The notes: generated by a model not told the origin, from the sequence alone. A DNA stretch of 64,000 bases from an uncultured Kordia sp. (GCF_947496985.1 NZ_CANMEZ010000001.1:558001-622000); one strand, 5' to 3'; shown: positions 35,734 to 44,938, numbered from the stretch's first letter. Numbers and translations: made by a program.

Positions 35734-36999
35734 TTAAACTAAGAATTGAAATAAATCGGGTTTATCATTTAAGTAGTCGCCGTAAAAGTTTCTTAATTTC
35801 ATTTTCGTGATTAATGCTTCTAAATCATCCGCATTTTTTAATTGCAATCCTACAACTGCTGCGCCGTTCTCACGATTGGTTTTTTTGGTATATTCAAAAT
35901 GTGTAATGTCGTCTGTTGGACCTAATATTTCTGCAACAAATTCGCGCAAAGCTCCTGCGCGCTGTGGAAATTTGATAATGAAGTAATGTTTTAAGTTTGC
36001 ATATAATAATGCACGTTCTTTGATTTCGGCGGTTCGTGTAATATCATTATTACTTCCACTTACAACACAGACAACATTTTTATCTTTTATTTCAGTTGCA
36101 TATTGCGATAATGCGCCTATACTTAAAGCTCCTGCAGGTTCAACAACAATTGCTTGTCGGTTGTATAAATCTAAAATTGTTTGACAAACTTCGCCTTCAT
36201 CAACCGTAATCATTTGGTGTAAATTTTCTTTACAGATGGCAAAGTTTAAATCGCCAACACGCTTTACAGCAGCTCCATCTACAAAATTTTCAATACTTTT
36301 TAGCCTGGTATTTCTATCTTTTTGAATTGATGTTGACATCGATGGCGCACCTTTGGGTTCTACACCAATAATTTTTGTTTTTGGAGATAACATTTTGAAT
36401 ACTGAAGACAATCCGGCAGATAATCCGCCACCGCCAACAGGCACAAACACATAATCAATTGGAGTTTCAAGCTGATTTAGTATTTCTAAACCAATAGTAG
36501 CTTGTCCTTCAATGACTTTTTTATCGTTAAACGGATGAATAAATGTTTTGTTTAATCGTTCCGATGCTGAGATTGCGGCATCATATGCATCATCAAATGT
36601 ATCGCCAATTAATACAACCTCAACATAGTCTTCTCCAAACATTTTGACTTGTTCAATCTTTTGATTTGGTGTTGGTGTTGGCATGAATATCGTTCCTTTT
36701 ATTTGTAATAATTTACACGATATGGCAACACCTTGTGCATGATTTCCAGCACTTGCACACACAATTTCATTTTCAACTTGACTTGAAGTCAACGATGCTA
36801 TTTTGTTGTATGCACCACGAATTTTATACGATCGAACTTGTTGTAAATCTTCTCGCTTTAAGTAGACATTACAATTCCATTGTTTTGAATAATAGTCGTT
36901 ATAACTCAAAGGCGTTACCGAAGCAATGCCTTTGAGTGTTTTTGCAGCTGTTTTAATGGCTGCTAACGTTGGAGCGTATGTTTTTGTGGTTGTTTGCAA
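35734..36999 (-). CDS. ilvA: threonine dehydratase (biosynthetic)
   Basis: IlvA deaminates threonine to 2-oxobutanoate, the first step specific to isoleucine. The PLP lysine is in [19 protein letters not shown]; a glycine-rich phosphate loop is [14 protein letters not shown]; the C-terminal regulatory ACT-like domain begins near [20 protein letters not shown]. There is one ACT-like domain (421 residues) rather than the two of E. coli IlvA. The start is a TTG: no ATG lies nearby, and the residues after it align with where family members begin. Feedback control by isoleucine is expected from the ACT domain. Confidence 0.93.
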   Translation of the reverse strand: MQTTTKTYAPTLAAIKTAAKTLKGIASVTPLSYNDYYSKQWNCNVYLKREDLQQVRSYKIRGAYNKIASLTSSQVENEIVCASAGNHAQGVAISCKLLQIKGTIFMPTPTPNQKIEQVKMFGEDYVEVVLIGDTFDDAYDAAISASERLNKTFIHPFNDKKVIEGQATIGLEILNQLETPIDYVFVPVGGGGLSAGLSSVFKMLSPKTKIIGVEPKGAPSMSTSIQKDRNTRLKSIENFVDGAAVKRVGDLNFAICKENLHQMITVDEGEVCQTILDLYNRQAIVVEPAGALSIGALSQYATEIKDKNVVCVVSGSNNDITRTAEIKERALLYANLKHYFIIKFPQRAGALREFVAEILGPTDDITHFEYTKKTNRENGAAVVGLQLKNADDLEALITKMKLRNFYGDYLNDKPDLFQFLV

Positions 37000-37054
37000 A
37001 GTGTTTTTTTATAATTATTTTTAACTATTATTGGTTCTTTTAATTTCATTTTTT

Positions 37055-37186
37055 CTTGATAAAAAACGAACCAAAAAATCAAGTCTGTGTATAGGAAATT
37101 GCTACACACCATTCTCTAGCCAAGCTACATGCTTGAAGCTGCGATTCGCAATTCCGCTTGCTAGTTCATTATTTCTGAACACAGAC
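37055..37186 (+). repeat. two-copy structured intergenic element, copy A
   Basis: The element starts with CTTGAT (37055-37060) pairing with ATCAAG (37078-37083) around an A-rich loop. A larger closure follows: GTCTGTGT (37083-37090) pairs with ACACAGAC (37179-37186). Between them are GAAATTGCTA, CATGCTTGAAGC and GCAATTC. The second copy is at 44777-44908 and differs by compensating changes in both stems. It lies between ilvC and ilvA with no coding potential. Confidence 0.7.
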
Positions 37187-37235
37187 AGTACATACTCAAA
37201 ACCAATAGAACTTAGCTTTAAAGTATTATCCTTCT

Positions 37236-37268
37236 TTGTCACATCGAGCGCAGTCGAGATACAGTCAG
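37236..37268 (+). repeat. dispersed intergenic repeat (GAGCGCAGTCGA type), second copy
   Basis: TTGTCACATCGAGCGCAGTC followed by GAGATACAGTC, nearly the same as 5431-5463. It sits immediately after the ilvC stop on the minus strand. Confidence 0.55.
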
Positions 37269-37270
37269 GT

Positions 37271-38773
37271 CTATACGGTAACAGCCTTTTCTGTTTTCAC
37301 AGTTGTTTTTATTGTTTTCATAGCTGTCATTGCGGCTCTGAGTCGTTTTCCAACAGCTTCTATTGGATGATTTCGAATGGCATCATTTACAGCAATTAAA
37401 TCTAAGTTGTCTACTGCATTTGAACTTGAAAATGGTTTTCCAATCACTTCCGTAGAAACGTCTTTGATAAAATCTTCAAGCAATGGTTTGCATGCATGAT
37501 CGAATAAGTAGCAACCATATTCGGCTGTATCAGAAATTACTCGATTCATTTCAAATAGTTTTTTACGCGCAATTGTATTTGCGATTAATGGTAATTCGTG
37601 CAACGATTCGTAATAAGCAGAATCTTCAATAATTCCTGCACTTACCATCGTTTCAAATGCTAGTTCTACACCAGATTTTACAAAGGCAACTAATAATACT
37701 CCATGATCGAAGTATTCTTGTTCCGAGATATGATCTGTGGTCAAAGCCGTTTTTTCAAAAGCAGTTTCTCCTGTTGCTGCACGCCATTTGAGTAAGTTTT
37801 TATCATCATTTGCCCAATCTTCCATCATCGTTTTTGAAAAATGACCCGAAATAATATCGTCCATATGTTTTTCAAATAATGGTTTCATAATGGTTTTTAA
37901 TTCTTCCGAAAGTTCAAATGCTTTCAGTTTTGCAGGATTCGATAAACGATCCATCATATTGGTAATTCCCCCATGTTTCAACGCTTCTGTGATAGTTTCC
38001 CAACCTAGTTGAATCAATTTTGCAGCATAATCAGCGTCAATTCCGTCAGCGACCATTTTATCAAAAGCTAATATTGAACCTGTTTGCAATACACCGCAAA
38101 GTATGGTTTGTTCTCCCATTAAATCACTTTTCACTTCTGCTATAAAAGATGATTCTAATACACCAGCTCTGTGTCCACCAGTGGCAACTGCATAGGCTTT
38201 TGCTTGTGCCCAACCTTTGTTTTCTGGATCATTTTCTGGATGCACAGCAATAAGTGTCGGCACGCCAAATCCTCGTTTATATTCTTCACGCACTTCCGTT
38301 CCTGGACATTTTGGCGCTACCATAATTACCGTGATATCTTCACGAATTTTAGTGCCTTCTTCTACAATATTGAAACCGTGCGAATAACTTAAGGTTGCTC
38401 CTTTTTTCATTAAAGGCATAACCGCTTTCACAACATTTGTATGTTGCTTGTCTGGTGTAAGATTTAAGACTAAATCTGCTGTTGGAATCAACTGTTTGTA
38501 GGTTCCAACTTTAAAACCGTGCGATGTTGCATTTTGATATGAATTACGTTCTTCATCAATAGCTGCTTGGCGTAATGCATATGAAATATCTAATCCTGAA
38601 TCGCGCATGTTTAGTCCTTGATTTAAACCTTGTGCACCACAACCTACAATGACAATTTTTTTATCTGTAAGTGCTTTGACTCCTTCTCCAAACTCGGAAG
38701 CATCCATAAATCTACATTTTCCTAGTTGTGCGAGTTGTTCTCGTAATGATAGTGTATTAAAGTAATTTGACAT
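37271..38773 (-). CDS. ilvC: ketol-acid reductoisomerase (long, class II form)
   Basis: IlvC rearranges and reduces acetolactate or acetohydroxybutyrate with NADPH and Mg2+. The 500-residue length and the layout match the E. coli-type class II enzyme with a duplicated C-terminal domain. Marks: Rossmann motif [20 protein letters not shown] near 34-53, NADPH-type [36 protein letters not shown], and the metal-binding region with [11 protein letters not shown]. It follows ilvN by about 100 bases; the next 271 bases before ilvA carry two repeat elements. Confidence 0.97.
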   Translation of the reverse strand: MSNYFNTLSLREQLAQLGKCRFMDASEFGEGVKALTDKKIVIVGCGAQGLNQGLNMRDSGLDISYALRQAAIDEERNSYQNATSHGFKVGTYKQLIPTADLVLNLTPDKQHTNVVKAVMPLMKKGATLSYSHGFNIVEEGTKIREDITVIMVAPKCPGTEVREEYKRGFGVPTLIAVHPENDPENKGWAQAKAYAVATGGHRAGVLESSFIAEVKSDLMGEQTILCGVLQTGSILAFDKMVADGIDADYAAKLIQLGWETITEALKHGGITNMMDRLSNPAKLKAFELSEELKTIMKPLFEKHMDDIISGHFSKTMMEDWANDDKNLLKWRAATGETAFEKTALTTDHISEQEYFDHGVLLVAFVKSGVELAFETMVSAGIIEDSAYYESLHELPLIANTIARKKLFEMNRVISDTAEYGCYLFDHACKPLLEDFIKDVSTEVIGKPFSSSNAVDNLDLIAVNDAIRNHPIEAVGKRLRAAMTAMKTIKTTVKTEKAVTV

Positions 38774-38877
38774 GATTTCTTTTTTTTGAAGTAAGAGTCA
38801 AGACTACAAGAATCTGGACTTTGCTTACTCGTATGTGTTTTTGTTTGTTTTATTTAAATTCGTCTAGAATTTTGGTT

Positions 38878-39411
38878 TTAATGATTGAATGCTTCTTCAA
38901 GCATTTTTGATATTTTCATTTCTTCTTTGCTGACTGCAATTCGTCCAGAACGTGTAAATTGCATGATTCCAAAGAAACTGAGTTCTCGGTATAATAGTTC
39001 GATTTCTTCTTTACGTCCTGATTTTTCTATGACAAAAAATTGCTTGTTTACCGTGACGATTCGCGCATTGCTATCTTTTATAATATTTTGAATTTGACGT
39101 TCATCAAACAATAAATCAGATTTCATTTTAAAGATGCTCGATTCTTGATATATGATTTCTTCTTCTGTATGATAATATGCTTTAATGACTTCAACTTGCT
39201 TTTCTATTTGACCGATGATTTTTTTCATTTGTTCTTCGGTCAGATTCACAACTATGGTCCATTTTGAAACGTTTTCAATTTCTGAAACAGACGAGTTAAT
39301 GCTTTCAATATTGATATGTCTTCGTTGGAATATTGCTGAAATTCTATTCAACAATCCGATGTTATTTTCGGTATATACCGAAACCGTAAATTGTTTGCTT
39401 TCTTGTTCCAT
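38878..39411 (-). CDS. ilvN: acetolactate synthase small (regulatory) subunit
   Basis: The 177-residue regulatory subunit binds valine and tunes the catalytic subunit IlvB. The N-terminal ACT domain reads FTVSVYTENNIGLLNRISAI, then FQRRHINIESINSS; the C-terminal half carries the second conserved domain (LLYRELSFFGIMQFTRSGRIAV). It follows ilvB by 116 bases and precedes ilvC, the usual order. Confidence 0.95.
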   Translation of the reverse strand: MEQESKQFTVSVYTENNIGLLNRISAIFQRRHINIESINSSVSEIENVSKWTIVVNLTEEQMKKIIGQIEKQVEVIKAYYHTEEEIIYQESSIFKMKSDLLFDERQIQNIIKDSNARIVTVNKQFFVIEKSGRKEEIELLYRELSFFGIMQFTRSGRIAVSKEEMKISKMLEEAFNH

Positions 39412-39527
39412 ATTTTTAAAAGATTATAGAATCTAGATGTTAGAACATAGACAGTTTTGAGTAATAAAAATCTCTTTTCCCTGTCTATATTCTCGGTTCT
39501 ATATTCTTGACTCCTTTTTTTATTAAA

Positions 39528-41261
39528 TTAACTCAATCTTATGTCTGAAACCGATGCTCCTGTTGGAATCATTGGAAATACGTTATCTTCTTTTTCTACG
39601 CATACTTCTAAGAAATATGCTTCTTTGCTTTCCATCATTTCTTGTACTGCTTCCGCTAATTCTTCTCGTTTGGTTACACGTCGTGCATTTAAATGATATC
39701 CTTTAGCAATAGCTACAAAATCAGGATTTGTCATTTCGGTAGATGCGTAGCGTTTGTCAAAAAATAATTGTTGCCACTGACGTACCATTCCTAGAAAATC
39801 ATTGTTTAAAACCACAATTTTCACGGCTGCTTTTTGCTGAAAAATGGTTCCTAATTCTTGAATGGTCATTTGATAACCACCATCTCCGCACACACAAACT
39901 ACTTCACGTTCGGGCGCTGCCATTTTTGCTCCAATTGCTGCAGGCAAACCAAATCCCATCGTTCCTAAACCACCAGAAGTAATGTTACTTTTTGTTTGGT
40001 TGAAGTTTGCATAACGACAGGCAATCATTTGATGCTGACCAACATCAGAAACAATGGCTGCTTCACCTTTACTTTGAATGTTGATTTCTTTCATTACTTC
40101 ACCCATTGTCAACCCTTCTTTAGTAGGATGTAAATCGTTTTTGATGACTTTTTCATATTCTATTGCATACAAATCATCAAATGCGCGTCTCCATATAGAA
40201 TGTGACTTTTTACGGATGTATGGTAAAATTCCTGCTAAACTCGCTTTGGCATCGCCTAAAACAGCTACATCAGTTTTTACATTTTTGTCAACTTCCGCAG
40301 GATCTATTTCAAAGTGAATCACTTTTGCTTGTTTGGCATATGTTGCAAGGTTTCCTGTTACACGATCATCGAAACGCATTCCGATAGCGATTAATACATC
40401 ACATTCGTTTGTCAACACATTTGGCGCATAGTTTCCATGCATTCCAACCATTCCAACATTTAGTGGATGTGCTGTAGGAATTGCAGAAACACCTAGAATG
40501 GTCCATGCAGATGGAATTCCAGCTTTTTCAATAAACGCTTTAAATTCGGCTTCAGCCTTGCCTAAAATCACGCCTTGTCCCCAAACAACCATAGGTTTTT
40601 TTGCAGCATTAATTAATTTTGCAGCAGCTTTTAACGAGTTTTCATCTGTTTCAGGAACTGCTTTGTAACTACGAACACCTTTGCATTTTTCATATGAAAA
40701 GTCAAATTCTTCAAATTGCGCATCTTTTGTAATGTCAATCAATACAGGACCTGGACGACCACTTTTAGCAATGTAAAATGCTTTTGCCATGACTTCTGGA
40801 ATTTCAGAAGCTTTCGTAATTTGATGATTCCATTTGGTTACTGGCGTAGAGATTCCAACAATATCTGTTTCCTGAAACGCATCACTTCCTAGTAAATGTG
40901 AAGCGACTTGCCCAGTAATGCAAACCATTGGTGTAGAATCAATTTGCGCATCCGCTATACCTGTAATTAGGTTGGTAGCTCCTGGACCTGATGTTGCAAT
41001 TGCCACACCAACTTCTCCAGAGATTCGTGCGTATCCTTGTGCTGCATGTGTAGCACCTTGTTCGTGACGTGTGAGTACATGATGAATTTGATCTTGATAT
41101 TTGTATAATTCATCATATACGGGCATAATTGCGCCACCAGGATAACCGTATAATGTACTTACACCTTCTGCCAACAGACATCGTACGATAGCTTCGCTAC
41201 CTGAGATACGTTCAGTTTTTTGAAGTGTTTCTTGTGTTTGTTTTATGGTGTTTGTTTCCAT
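39528..41261 (-). CDS. ilvB: acetolactate synthase large (catalytic) subunit
   Basis: IlvB is a thiamine-diphosphate enzyme (577 residues) that condenses two pyruvates, or pyruvate and 2-oxobutanoate. The catalytic Glu is in LTRHEQGATHAAQGYAR, the cofactor-binding motif is GDGGYQMTIQELGTI ending in NN (VVLNNDFLGMVRQWQ), and a FAD-binding middle domain is present. Its start lies 90 bases from the ilvD stop, an interval that holds two hairpin repeats. Confidence 0.97.
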   Translation of the reverse strand: METNTIKQTQETLQKTERISGSEAIVRCLLAEGVSTLYGYPGGAIMPVYDELYKYQDQIHHVLTRHEQGATHAAQGYARISGEVGVAIATSGPGATNLITGIADAQIDSTPMVCITGQVASHLLGSDAFQETDIVGISTPVTKWNHQITKASEIPEVMAKAFYIAKSGRPGPVLIDITKDAQFEEFDFSYEKCKGVRSYKAVPETDENSLKAAAKLINAAKKPMVVWGQGVILGKAEAEFKAFIEKAGIPSAWTILGVSAIPTAHPLNVGMVGMHGNYAPNVLTNECDVLIAIGMRFDDRVTGNLATYAKQAKVIHFEIDPAEVDKNVKTDVAVLGDAKASLAGILPYIRKKSHSIWRRAFDDLYAIEYEKVIKNDLHPTKEGLTMGEVMKEINIQSKGEAAIVSDVGQHQMIACRYANFNQTKSNITSGGLGTMGFGLPAAIGAKMAAPEREVVCVCGDGGYQMTIQELGTIFQQKAAVKIVVLNNDFLGMVRQWQQLFFDKRYASTEMTNPDFVAIAKGYHLNARRVTKREELAEAVQEMMESKEAYFLEVCVEKEDNVFPMIPTGASVSDIRLS

Positions 41262-41277
41262 AGTTTTTTATTGTTTT

Positions 41278-41303
41278 AGATTCCTGTCTACACAGGAATG
41301 ACA
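41278..41303 (+). repeat. dispersed hairpin element, copy 2
   Basis: Stem ATTCCTGT (41280-41287), loop CTAC, stem ACAGGAAT (41292-41299), then GACA. It lies between ilvD and ilvB inside the operon. Confidence 0.65.
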
Positions 41304-41315
41304 ACTAGTTTTTTA

Positions 41316-41344
41316 TGAGATTCCCACTTTCGTGGGAATGATGA
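41316..41344 (+). repeat. dispersed hairpin element, copy 3
   Basis: GAG, stem ATTCCCAC (41320-41327), loop TTTC, stem GTGGGAAT (41332-41339), then GATG. Immediately adjacent to copy 2 and just past the ilvD stop. Confidence 0.65.
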
Positions 41345-41351
41345 ATTCTAA

Positions 41352-43031
41352 TTAGAACTCATCAGTTACGCAACCTTTGGATGCGGATGAAACCGTTTTT
41401 GCATATTTGTATAATACACCGCGTTCAAATTTGAGTTCTGGTGCTTTCCATTGTTTTCTACGTTCTTGAAGTTCTTCTTCGTAGACTTCTAATCGTATCG
41501 TGTTCGTTTCTGCATCAATTGTGATGATGTCTCCATCTTTTACCAGTGCAATTGTTCCGCCTTCTTGTGCTTCTGGTGTAATGTGTCCGACGACAAAACC
41601 ATGTGTTCCTCCTGAGAAACGTCCGTCTGTAATGAGTGCGACATCTTTCCCTAAACCTGCACCCATAATTGCGGCTGTTGGCTTGAGCATTTCTGGCATT
41701 CCTGGTCCGCCTTTTGGCCCTTCGTAGCGAATGACGACTACATCTCCTTTTTCTACTTTTCCATCACGGATTCCGTCGTTTGCTTCGTATTCTCCTTCAA
41801 AAACTTTGGCTTTTCCAGAGAATTTTAATCCTTCTTTTCCTGTTATTTTTGCCACACTTCCGTCACTTGCTAAGTTTCCATATAGCATACGTAAGTGTCC
41901 TGATATTTTGATTGGATTTTCAATGGGTTTGATCACATCTTGACCTTCTTTTAAGTCATCAACATCTAATAAGTTTTCAGCAATCGTTTTTCCTGTTACC
42001 GTCATACAATCGCCGTGAATTAATCCTTTTTTAAGGAGATATTTTAATACCGCAGGAATTCCACCAACCGCATGTACATCTTCCATTAAGTATTTTCCAC
42101 TTGGTTTTAAGTCAGCTAGAAATGGCGTTGTATCACTTATTTCTTGAAAGTCTTTGAGTGTGAAATCGATTTGTGCAGCTCTGGCAATTGCCAAAAAGTG
42201 TAATACCGCATTTGTTGATCCACCCAAAATCGTGACCAAACGAACTGCATTTTCTAATGATTTTCGCGTGATGATATCCGATGGTTTGATGTCTTTTTCT
42301 AGTAGTACTCGCATCGCTTCTCCCGCTGCAACAGATTCTTGCTTTTTAGCATCACTTAATGCAGGATTTGAAGAGTTAAAAGGTAAAGTCATTCCTAAAG
42401 CTTCTATAGCAGAAGCCATGGTGTTTGCTGTATACATTCCGCCACAAGCGCCAGCACCTGGACATGCTTTTTCAACAATACTTTGGTATTCCGTTTCGTC
42501 CATTGTACCCGCAACTTTACTTCCCCAAGCTTCAAACGCGGAAACAACATCGAGTTTTTTTCCATTGTGGCAACCAGAATCGATTGTTCCGCCATAGACC
42601 AAAATGCTTGGGCGATTTAAGCGAATCATTGCCATTAAAGCACCTGGCATGTTTTTATCGCAACCTACAACCGTAATTAATCCATCATAACTCATGGCTT
42701 GCACAACCGTTTCCATAGAATCGGCAATGATATCACGTGAAGGCAACGAATAGCGCATACCTGGAGTTCCCATAGAGATTCCGTCACTTACACCAATCGT
42801 ATTGAAGATTAGTCCAACCACATCTTCATTTTTGGTTCCTTGCTTTGCCAGTTTTGCCAAATCGTTTAAGTGCATGTTACATGGATTTCCTTCGTAACCT
42901 GTACTTGCAATTCCGATAATAGGTTTGAAAAAGTCTTCTTTTGTCAAACCGATTGCATGTAGCATGGCTTGCGCCGCTGGTTGCGTAGGATCTTGTGTGA
43001 CTGTTTTGCTGTATTTATTCAGATTGTTCAT
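41352..43031 (-). CDS. ilvD: dihydroxy-acid dehydratase
   Basis: IlvD dehydrates dihydroxy acids to the keto acids of valine and isoleucine and uses an iron-sulfur cluster. The 559-residue product has the cluster cysteines in [15 protein letters not shown] and [17 protein letters not shown], and the later signature [20 protein letters not shown]. Its start overlaps the ilvE stop by four bases (ATGA type), so the two genes are translationally coupled. Confidence 0.97.
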   Translation of the reverse strand: MNNLNKYSKTVTQDPTQPAAQAMLHAIGLTKEDFFKPIIGIASTGYEGNPCNMHLNDLAKLAKQGTKNEDVVGLIFNTIGVSDGISMGTPGMRYSLPSRDIIADSMETVVQAMSYDGLITVVGCDKNMPGALMAMIRLNRPSILVYGGTIDSGCHNGKKLDVVSAFEAWGSKVAGTMDETEYQSIVEKACPGAGACGGMYTANTMASAIEALGMTLPFNSSNPALSDAKKQESVAAGEAMRVLLEKDIKPSDIITRKSLENAVRLVTILGGSTNAVLHFLAIARAAQIDFTLKDFQEISDTTPFLADLKPSGKYLMEDVHAVGGIPAVLKYLLKKGLIHGDCMTVTGKTIAENLLDVDDLKEGQDVIKPIENPIKISGHLRMLYGNLASDGSVAKITGKEGLKFSGKAKVFEGEYEANDGIRDGKVEKGDVVVIRYEGPKGGPGMPEMLKPTAAIMGAGLGKDVALITDGRFSGGTHGFVVGHITPEAQEGGTIALVKDGDIITIDAETNTIRLEVYEEELQERRKQWKAPELKFERGVLYKYAKTVSSASKGCVTDEF

Positions 43032-43927
43032 CCTGCTTTTGATAGTTTTTTAGCGCGTTCGCAAAGCACTTCTTGTTTGTATATTTTCATTAGTTTGTAA
43101 CCCAGAGACGATTCCCACGAAAGTGGAAATGTATATGCATCTAAAGACGCCAACCCAACTACTTCTGCGGCAGTTCCTGTAAAGAATGCACTGTCTGCTT
43201 GTTTTAACTCTGCTAACGTAAATTCTGTTTCTTCTACTGAGAAACCTTCTTCTTTGCAGATTTCTATGATGGTTGAACGTGTAATTCCTGCCATGATATG
43301 TCCGCGTTTTGGCGTGTAGAGTTTTCCATCTTTTTCCATGAATACGTTGGCTCCAGAACATTCTGCTACGTTTCCGTTCATGTCTAATAGTAATGCTTCG
43401 TCATATCCTGCATTTTTGGCTTCGTTTGTTGATAGAATTGAATTAGTATAGTGTCCTGTAACTTTCGCTTCTACAAAGCACGATTTTGGATTTGGACGTT
43501 CAAAACGAGATGTTTTTACTTTTAGGAGTTTGTCGCCCATGTATTTTCCCCATTCCCAACATTGAATCGTTAAAAATGATTCGTCGGACGTTAGCAAGCT
43601 CATGTTTGCGCCTGTTGTCAGTATTGGTCGAATGTATGCGTCTTGTAAGTTGTTTTTTTCTAGTAGTTTGTAGGTGATGTTTACTAATTCTTCAATAGAA
43701 TAGTTGAACGGAATTCCCATGACCTCAGCTCCATATTGAAGGCGTTCGTAATGTTCTCTGGCTTTGAATATTTTTGTGCCAAATTTTGTTTTGTACGCTC
43801 TGATTCCTTCAAATACACCATTTCCATAGTGCAATGCTTGACTGTACATGTTTCCAGCCGCGCTTTCTGGATGCATGTATGTACCGTTGTGATAGATGAT
43901 ACTGTCTTTAGTATAATACATTTTCAT
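43028..43927 (-). CDS. ilvE: branched-chain amino acid aminotransferase
   Basis: IlvE transfers the amino group of glutamate to the branched 2-keto acids. The 299-residue fold-type IV PLP protein shows [20 protein letters not shown] near the N-terminus, the probable PLP lysine in [14 protein letters not shown], and the phosphate-binding GIT(R)ST segment ([18 protein letters not shown]). It is the first structural gene of the ilv run. About 290 bases upstream begins the tandem attenuator region. ATG at 43927 or the one two codons later are both possible starts. Confidence 0.95.
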   Translation of the reverse strand: MKMYYTKDSIIYHNGTYMHPESAAGNMYSQALHYGNGVFEGIRAYKTKFGTKIFKAREHYERLQYGAEVMGIPFNYSIEELVNITYKLLEKNNLQDAYIRPILTTGANMSLLTSDESFLTIQCWEWGKYMGDKLLKVKTSRFERPNPKSCFVEAKVTGHYTNSILSTNEAKNAGYDEALLLDMNGNVAECSGANVFMEKDGKLYTPKRGHIMAGITRSTIIEICKEEGFSVEETEFTLAELKQADSAFFTGTAAEVVGLASLDAYTFPLSWESSLGYKLMKIYKQEVLCERAKKLSKAG

Positions 43928-44138
43928 AGTTATTATTATTCGAAATTAATTTTATTGTTTTTTTTTGTGTATTCTGTTTTGATGATTCCCCTAGAATCAA
44001 TTGTTAATTTTTTTATTTAATATACTGATTATTAGGTTATTACTATTATTCAAATACAATGCTCAACGTGTTGTTTTTTACTGTGTTTTTTGTTATTTAT
44101 TCTTTGTTTTTCGTCGTTTCGATTGTTTTTTGGTTTTT

Positions 44139-44177
44139 TATGAGATCCCGCTCTTTAGCGGGATTAGTTCAACTTAC
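44139..44177 (+). repeat. dispersed hairpin element, copy 4
   Basis: GAG, stem ATCCCGCT (44145-44152), loop CTTT, stem AGCGGGAT (44157-44164), then TAGTTCAACTTAC. It lies past terminator B of the ilv leader and closely resembles copy 5 at 44393-44430 in sequence and flanks. Confidence 0.65.
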
Positions 44178-44221
44178 AGTTTTAAGCGCATCCTTCGGAT
44201 TTCTTAAAACTGAGTTTCACT

Positions 44222-44255
44222 AAAAAAAGCCTGTATCGCAATTGATACAGGCTTT
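44222..44255 (-). terminator. ilv attenuator terminator B (proximal module)
   Basis: On the minus strand AAAGCCTGTATC (44255-44244) pairs with GATACAGGCTTT (44237-44226), followed by seven T (44228-44222). It lies 29 bases past the stop of leader peptide 2. TTGATAC at 44282-44276, just past that stop, can pair with GTATCAA (44248-44242) in the terminator's first arm, giving a 7-bp antiterminator. Confidence 0.8.
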
Positions 44256-44283
44256 ATATTTTTATATAGCAAATCGTATCAAC

Positions 44284-44343
44284 TCAGGTGGAGTTCATAA
44301 TTATAATGACGATGACGATAATGCTGATTATGGTTTGATTCAT
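44284..44343 (-). CDS. ilv leader peptide 2 (proximal), MNQTIISIIVIVIIIMNST
   Basis: A 19-codon reading frame, too short for usual gene finding: ATG at 44343, TGA at 44286-44284. Eight of 19 codons are Ile (ATA, ATC and ATT all used) and two are Val; there is no Leu. An intrinsic terminator follows at once, and ilvE lies about 360 bases downstream on the same strand. This is the classic arrangement of ribosome-mediated attenuation: stalling at Ile or Val codons when the charged tRNA is scarce would favour an antiterminator and let transcription into ilvEDBNC proceed. Homology to a known Rfam or leader family was not tested. Spelled out by codon reading of the minus strand. Confidence 0.85.
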   Translation of the reverse strand: MNQTIISIIVIVIIIMNST

Positions 44344-44392
44344 TGTTTTGTTTGTTGTTTGAAAAAATATAAAAGTTTCTTTACTGTTTTTT

Positions 44393-44430
44393 ATAAGATC
44401 TCGCTCTTCAGCGGGATGAGTTCAACTCAC
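44393..44430 (+). repeat. dispersed hairpin element, copy 5
   Basis: AAG, stem ATCTCGCT (44398-44405), loop CTTC, stem AGCGGGAT (44410-44417, one G-T pair), then GAGTTCAACTCAC. It separates terminator A from leader peptide 2. Confidence 0.65.
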
Positions 44431-44452
44431 ATTTTTTGGTGTGATTTGAAAT

Positions 44453-44482
44453 AAAAAAAGCCTTCCGATAAAGGAAGGCTTT
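44453..44482 (-). terminator. ilv attenuator terminator A (distal module)
   Basis: On the minus strand AAAGCCTTCC (44482-44473), loop TTTATC, GGAAGGCTTT (44466-44457), then seven T. It starts 34 bases past the stop of leader peptide 1. CGATAAGGAA, which spans that stop (44522-44513), can pair with TTCCTTTATCG in the first arm with one bulged base, an antiterminator-type alternative. Confidence 0.8.
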
Positions 44483-44516
44483 GTAATTTTTATAGTGAAA
44501 TTATAGATAGCATTCC

Positions 44517-44579
44517 TTATCGTTGTGAGCGAATCACAATGACGTTGATAGCAATGATATTTATAATTTGTTTGTTCAT
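44517..44579 (-). CDS. ilv leader peptide 1 (distal), MNKQIINIIAINVIVIRSQR
   Basis: A 20-codon frame on the minus strand: ATG at 44579, TAA at 44519-44517. Seven codons are Ile and two are Val. The upstream sequence (AAACTTTTA, A-rich) resembles that of leader 2, and the two modules are spaced 236 bases ATG to ATG, so they look like a tandem duplication. Terminator A follows. The last codons (GTC ATT GTG ATT CGC TCA CAA) form a hairpin TTGTGA / TCACAA that resembles the dispersed repeats. The function as an attenuator is inferred from this layout. Confidence 0.8.
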   Translation of the reverse strand: MNKQIINIIAINVIVIRSQR

Positions 44580-44776
44580 TTGTTATATCAAATATTGTAA
44601 AAGTTTTTTTAGATTCCTAATGTATTGTTGAAAAATATTGTTGTTTTTTCTGTCTTTGCAGGGAATTTTGTTATCAATTATAGATTTATTTCTTCTTAAA
44701 TATGTTTTAATATAATCTGTTTAAAAAAAATTATAATTTAAGATTACAAGACAGTCATTTAGTAACACTCATTTTT
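44580..44776. other. AT-rich interval holding the presumed ilv promoter
   Basis: The ilv leader promoter should lie here or just downstream of gltD, since leader 1 begins at 44579. I find no clean TTTG-N19-TAnnTTTG match; the nearest is an AATATTTG ten bases before the leader ATG, which is too close to serve. No gene is seen. Confidence 0.3.
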
Positions 44777-44908
44777 GTCTTGACACAAAAACGAGTCAAA
44801 AAAGTCAAGACGATCTATAGGAAATTGCTATGCAACATTCGCTCATGCACTTCATGCTTAAAGCTTCGCTTTGCAATTCTGTTTTTCGCTCATTATTTCT
44901 TAAGATCG
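44777..44908 (+). repeat. two-copy structured intergenic element, copy B
   Basis: GTCTTGAC (44777-44784) pairs with GTCAAGAC (44804-44811); CGATCT (44811-44816) pairs with AGATCG (44903-44908). Interior blocks shared with copy A include TATAGGAAATTGCTA, CATGCTTAAAGC, GCAATTC and TCATTATTTCT. It lies just past the gltD stop on the minus strand. Confidence 0.7.
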
Positions 44909-44938
44909 CCATTTTAGAAATCATTAAAAAAATTTAAC

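Noticed and set aside
43928-44138. A third leader module next to ilvE
   Set aside because: I looked for a further Ile/Val-rich frame and a T-run terminator here. Only a weak GATTC/GAATC hairpin at 43984-43998 exists and the frames close quickly.
43736-44454. Plus-strand frames of 68-94 codons across the ilvE start and the ilv leader region
   Set aside because: They are antisense to ilvE or to the leader modules, full of Phe/Leu/Ser from AT-rich DNA, and have no domain-like sequence.
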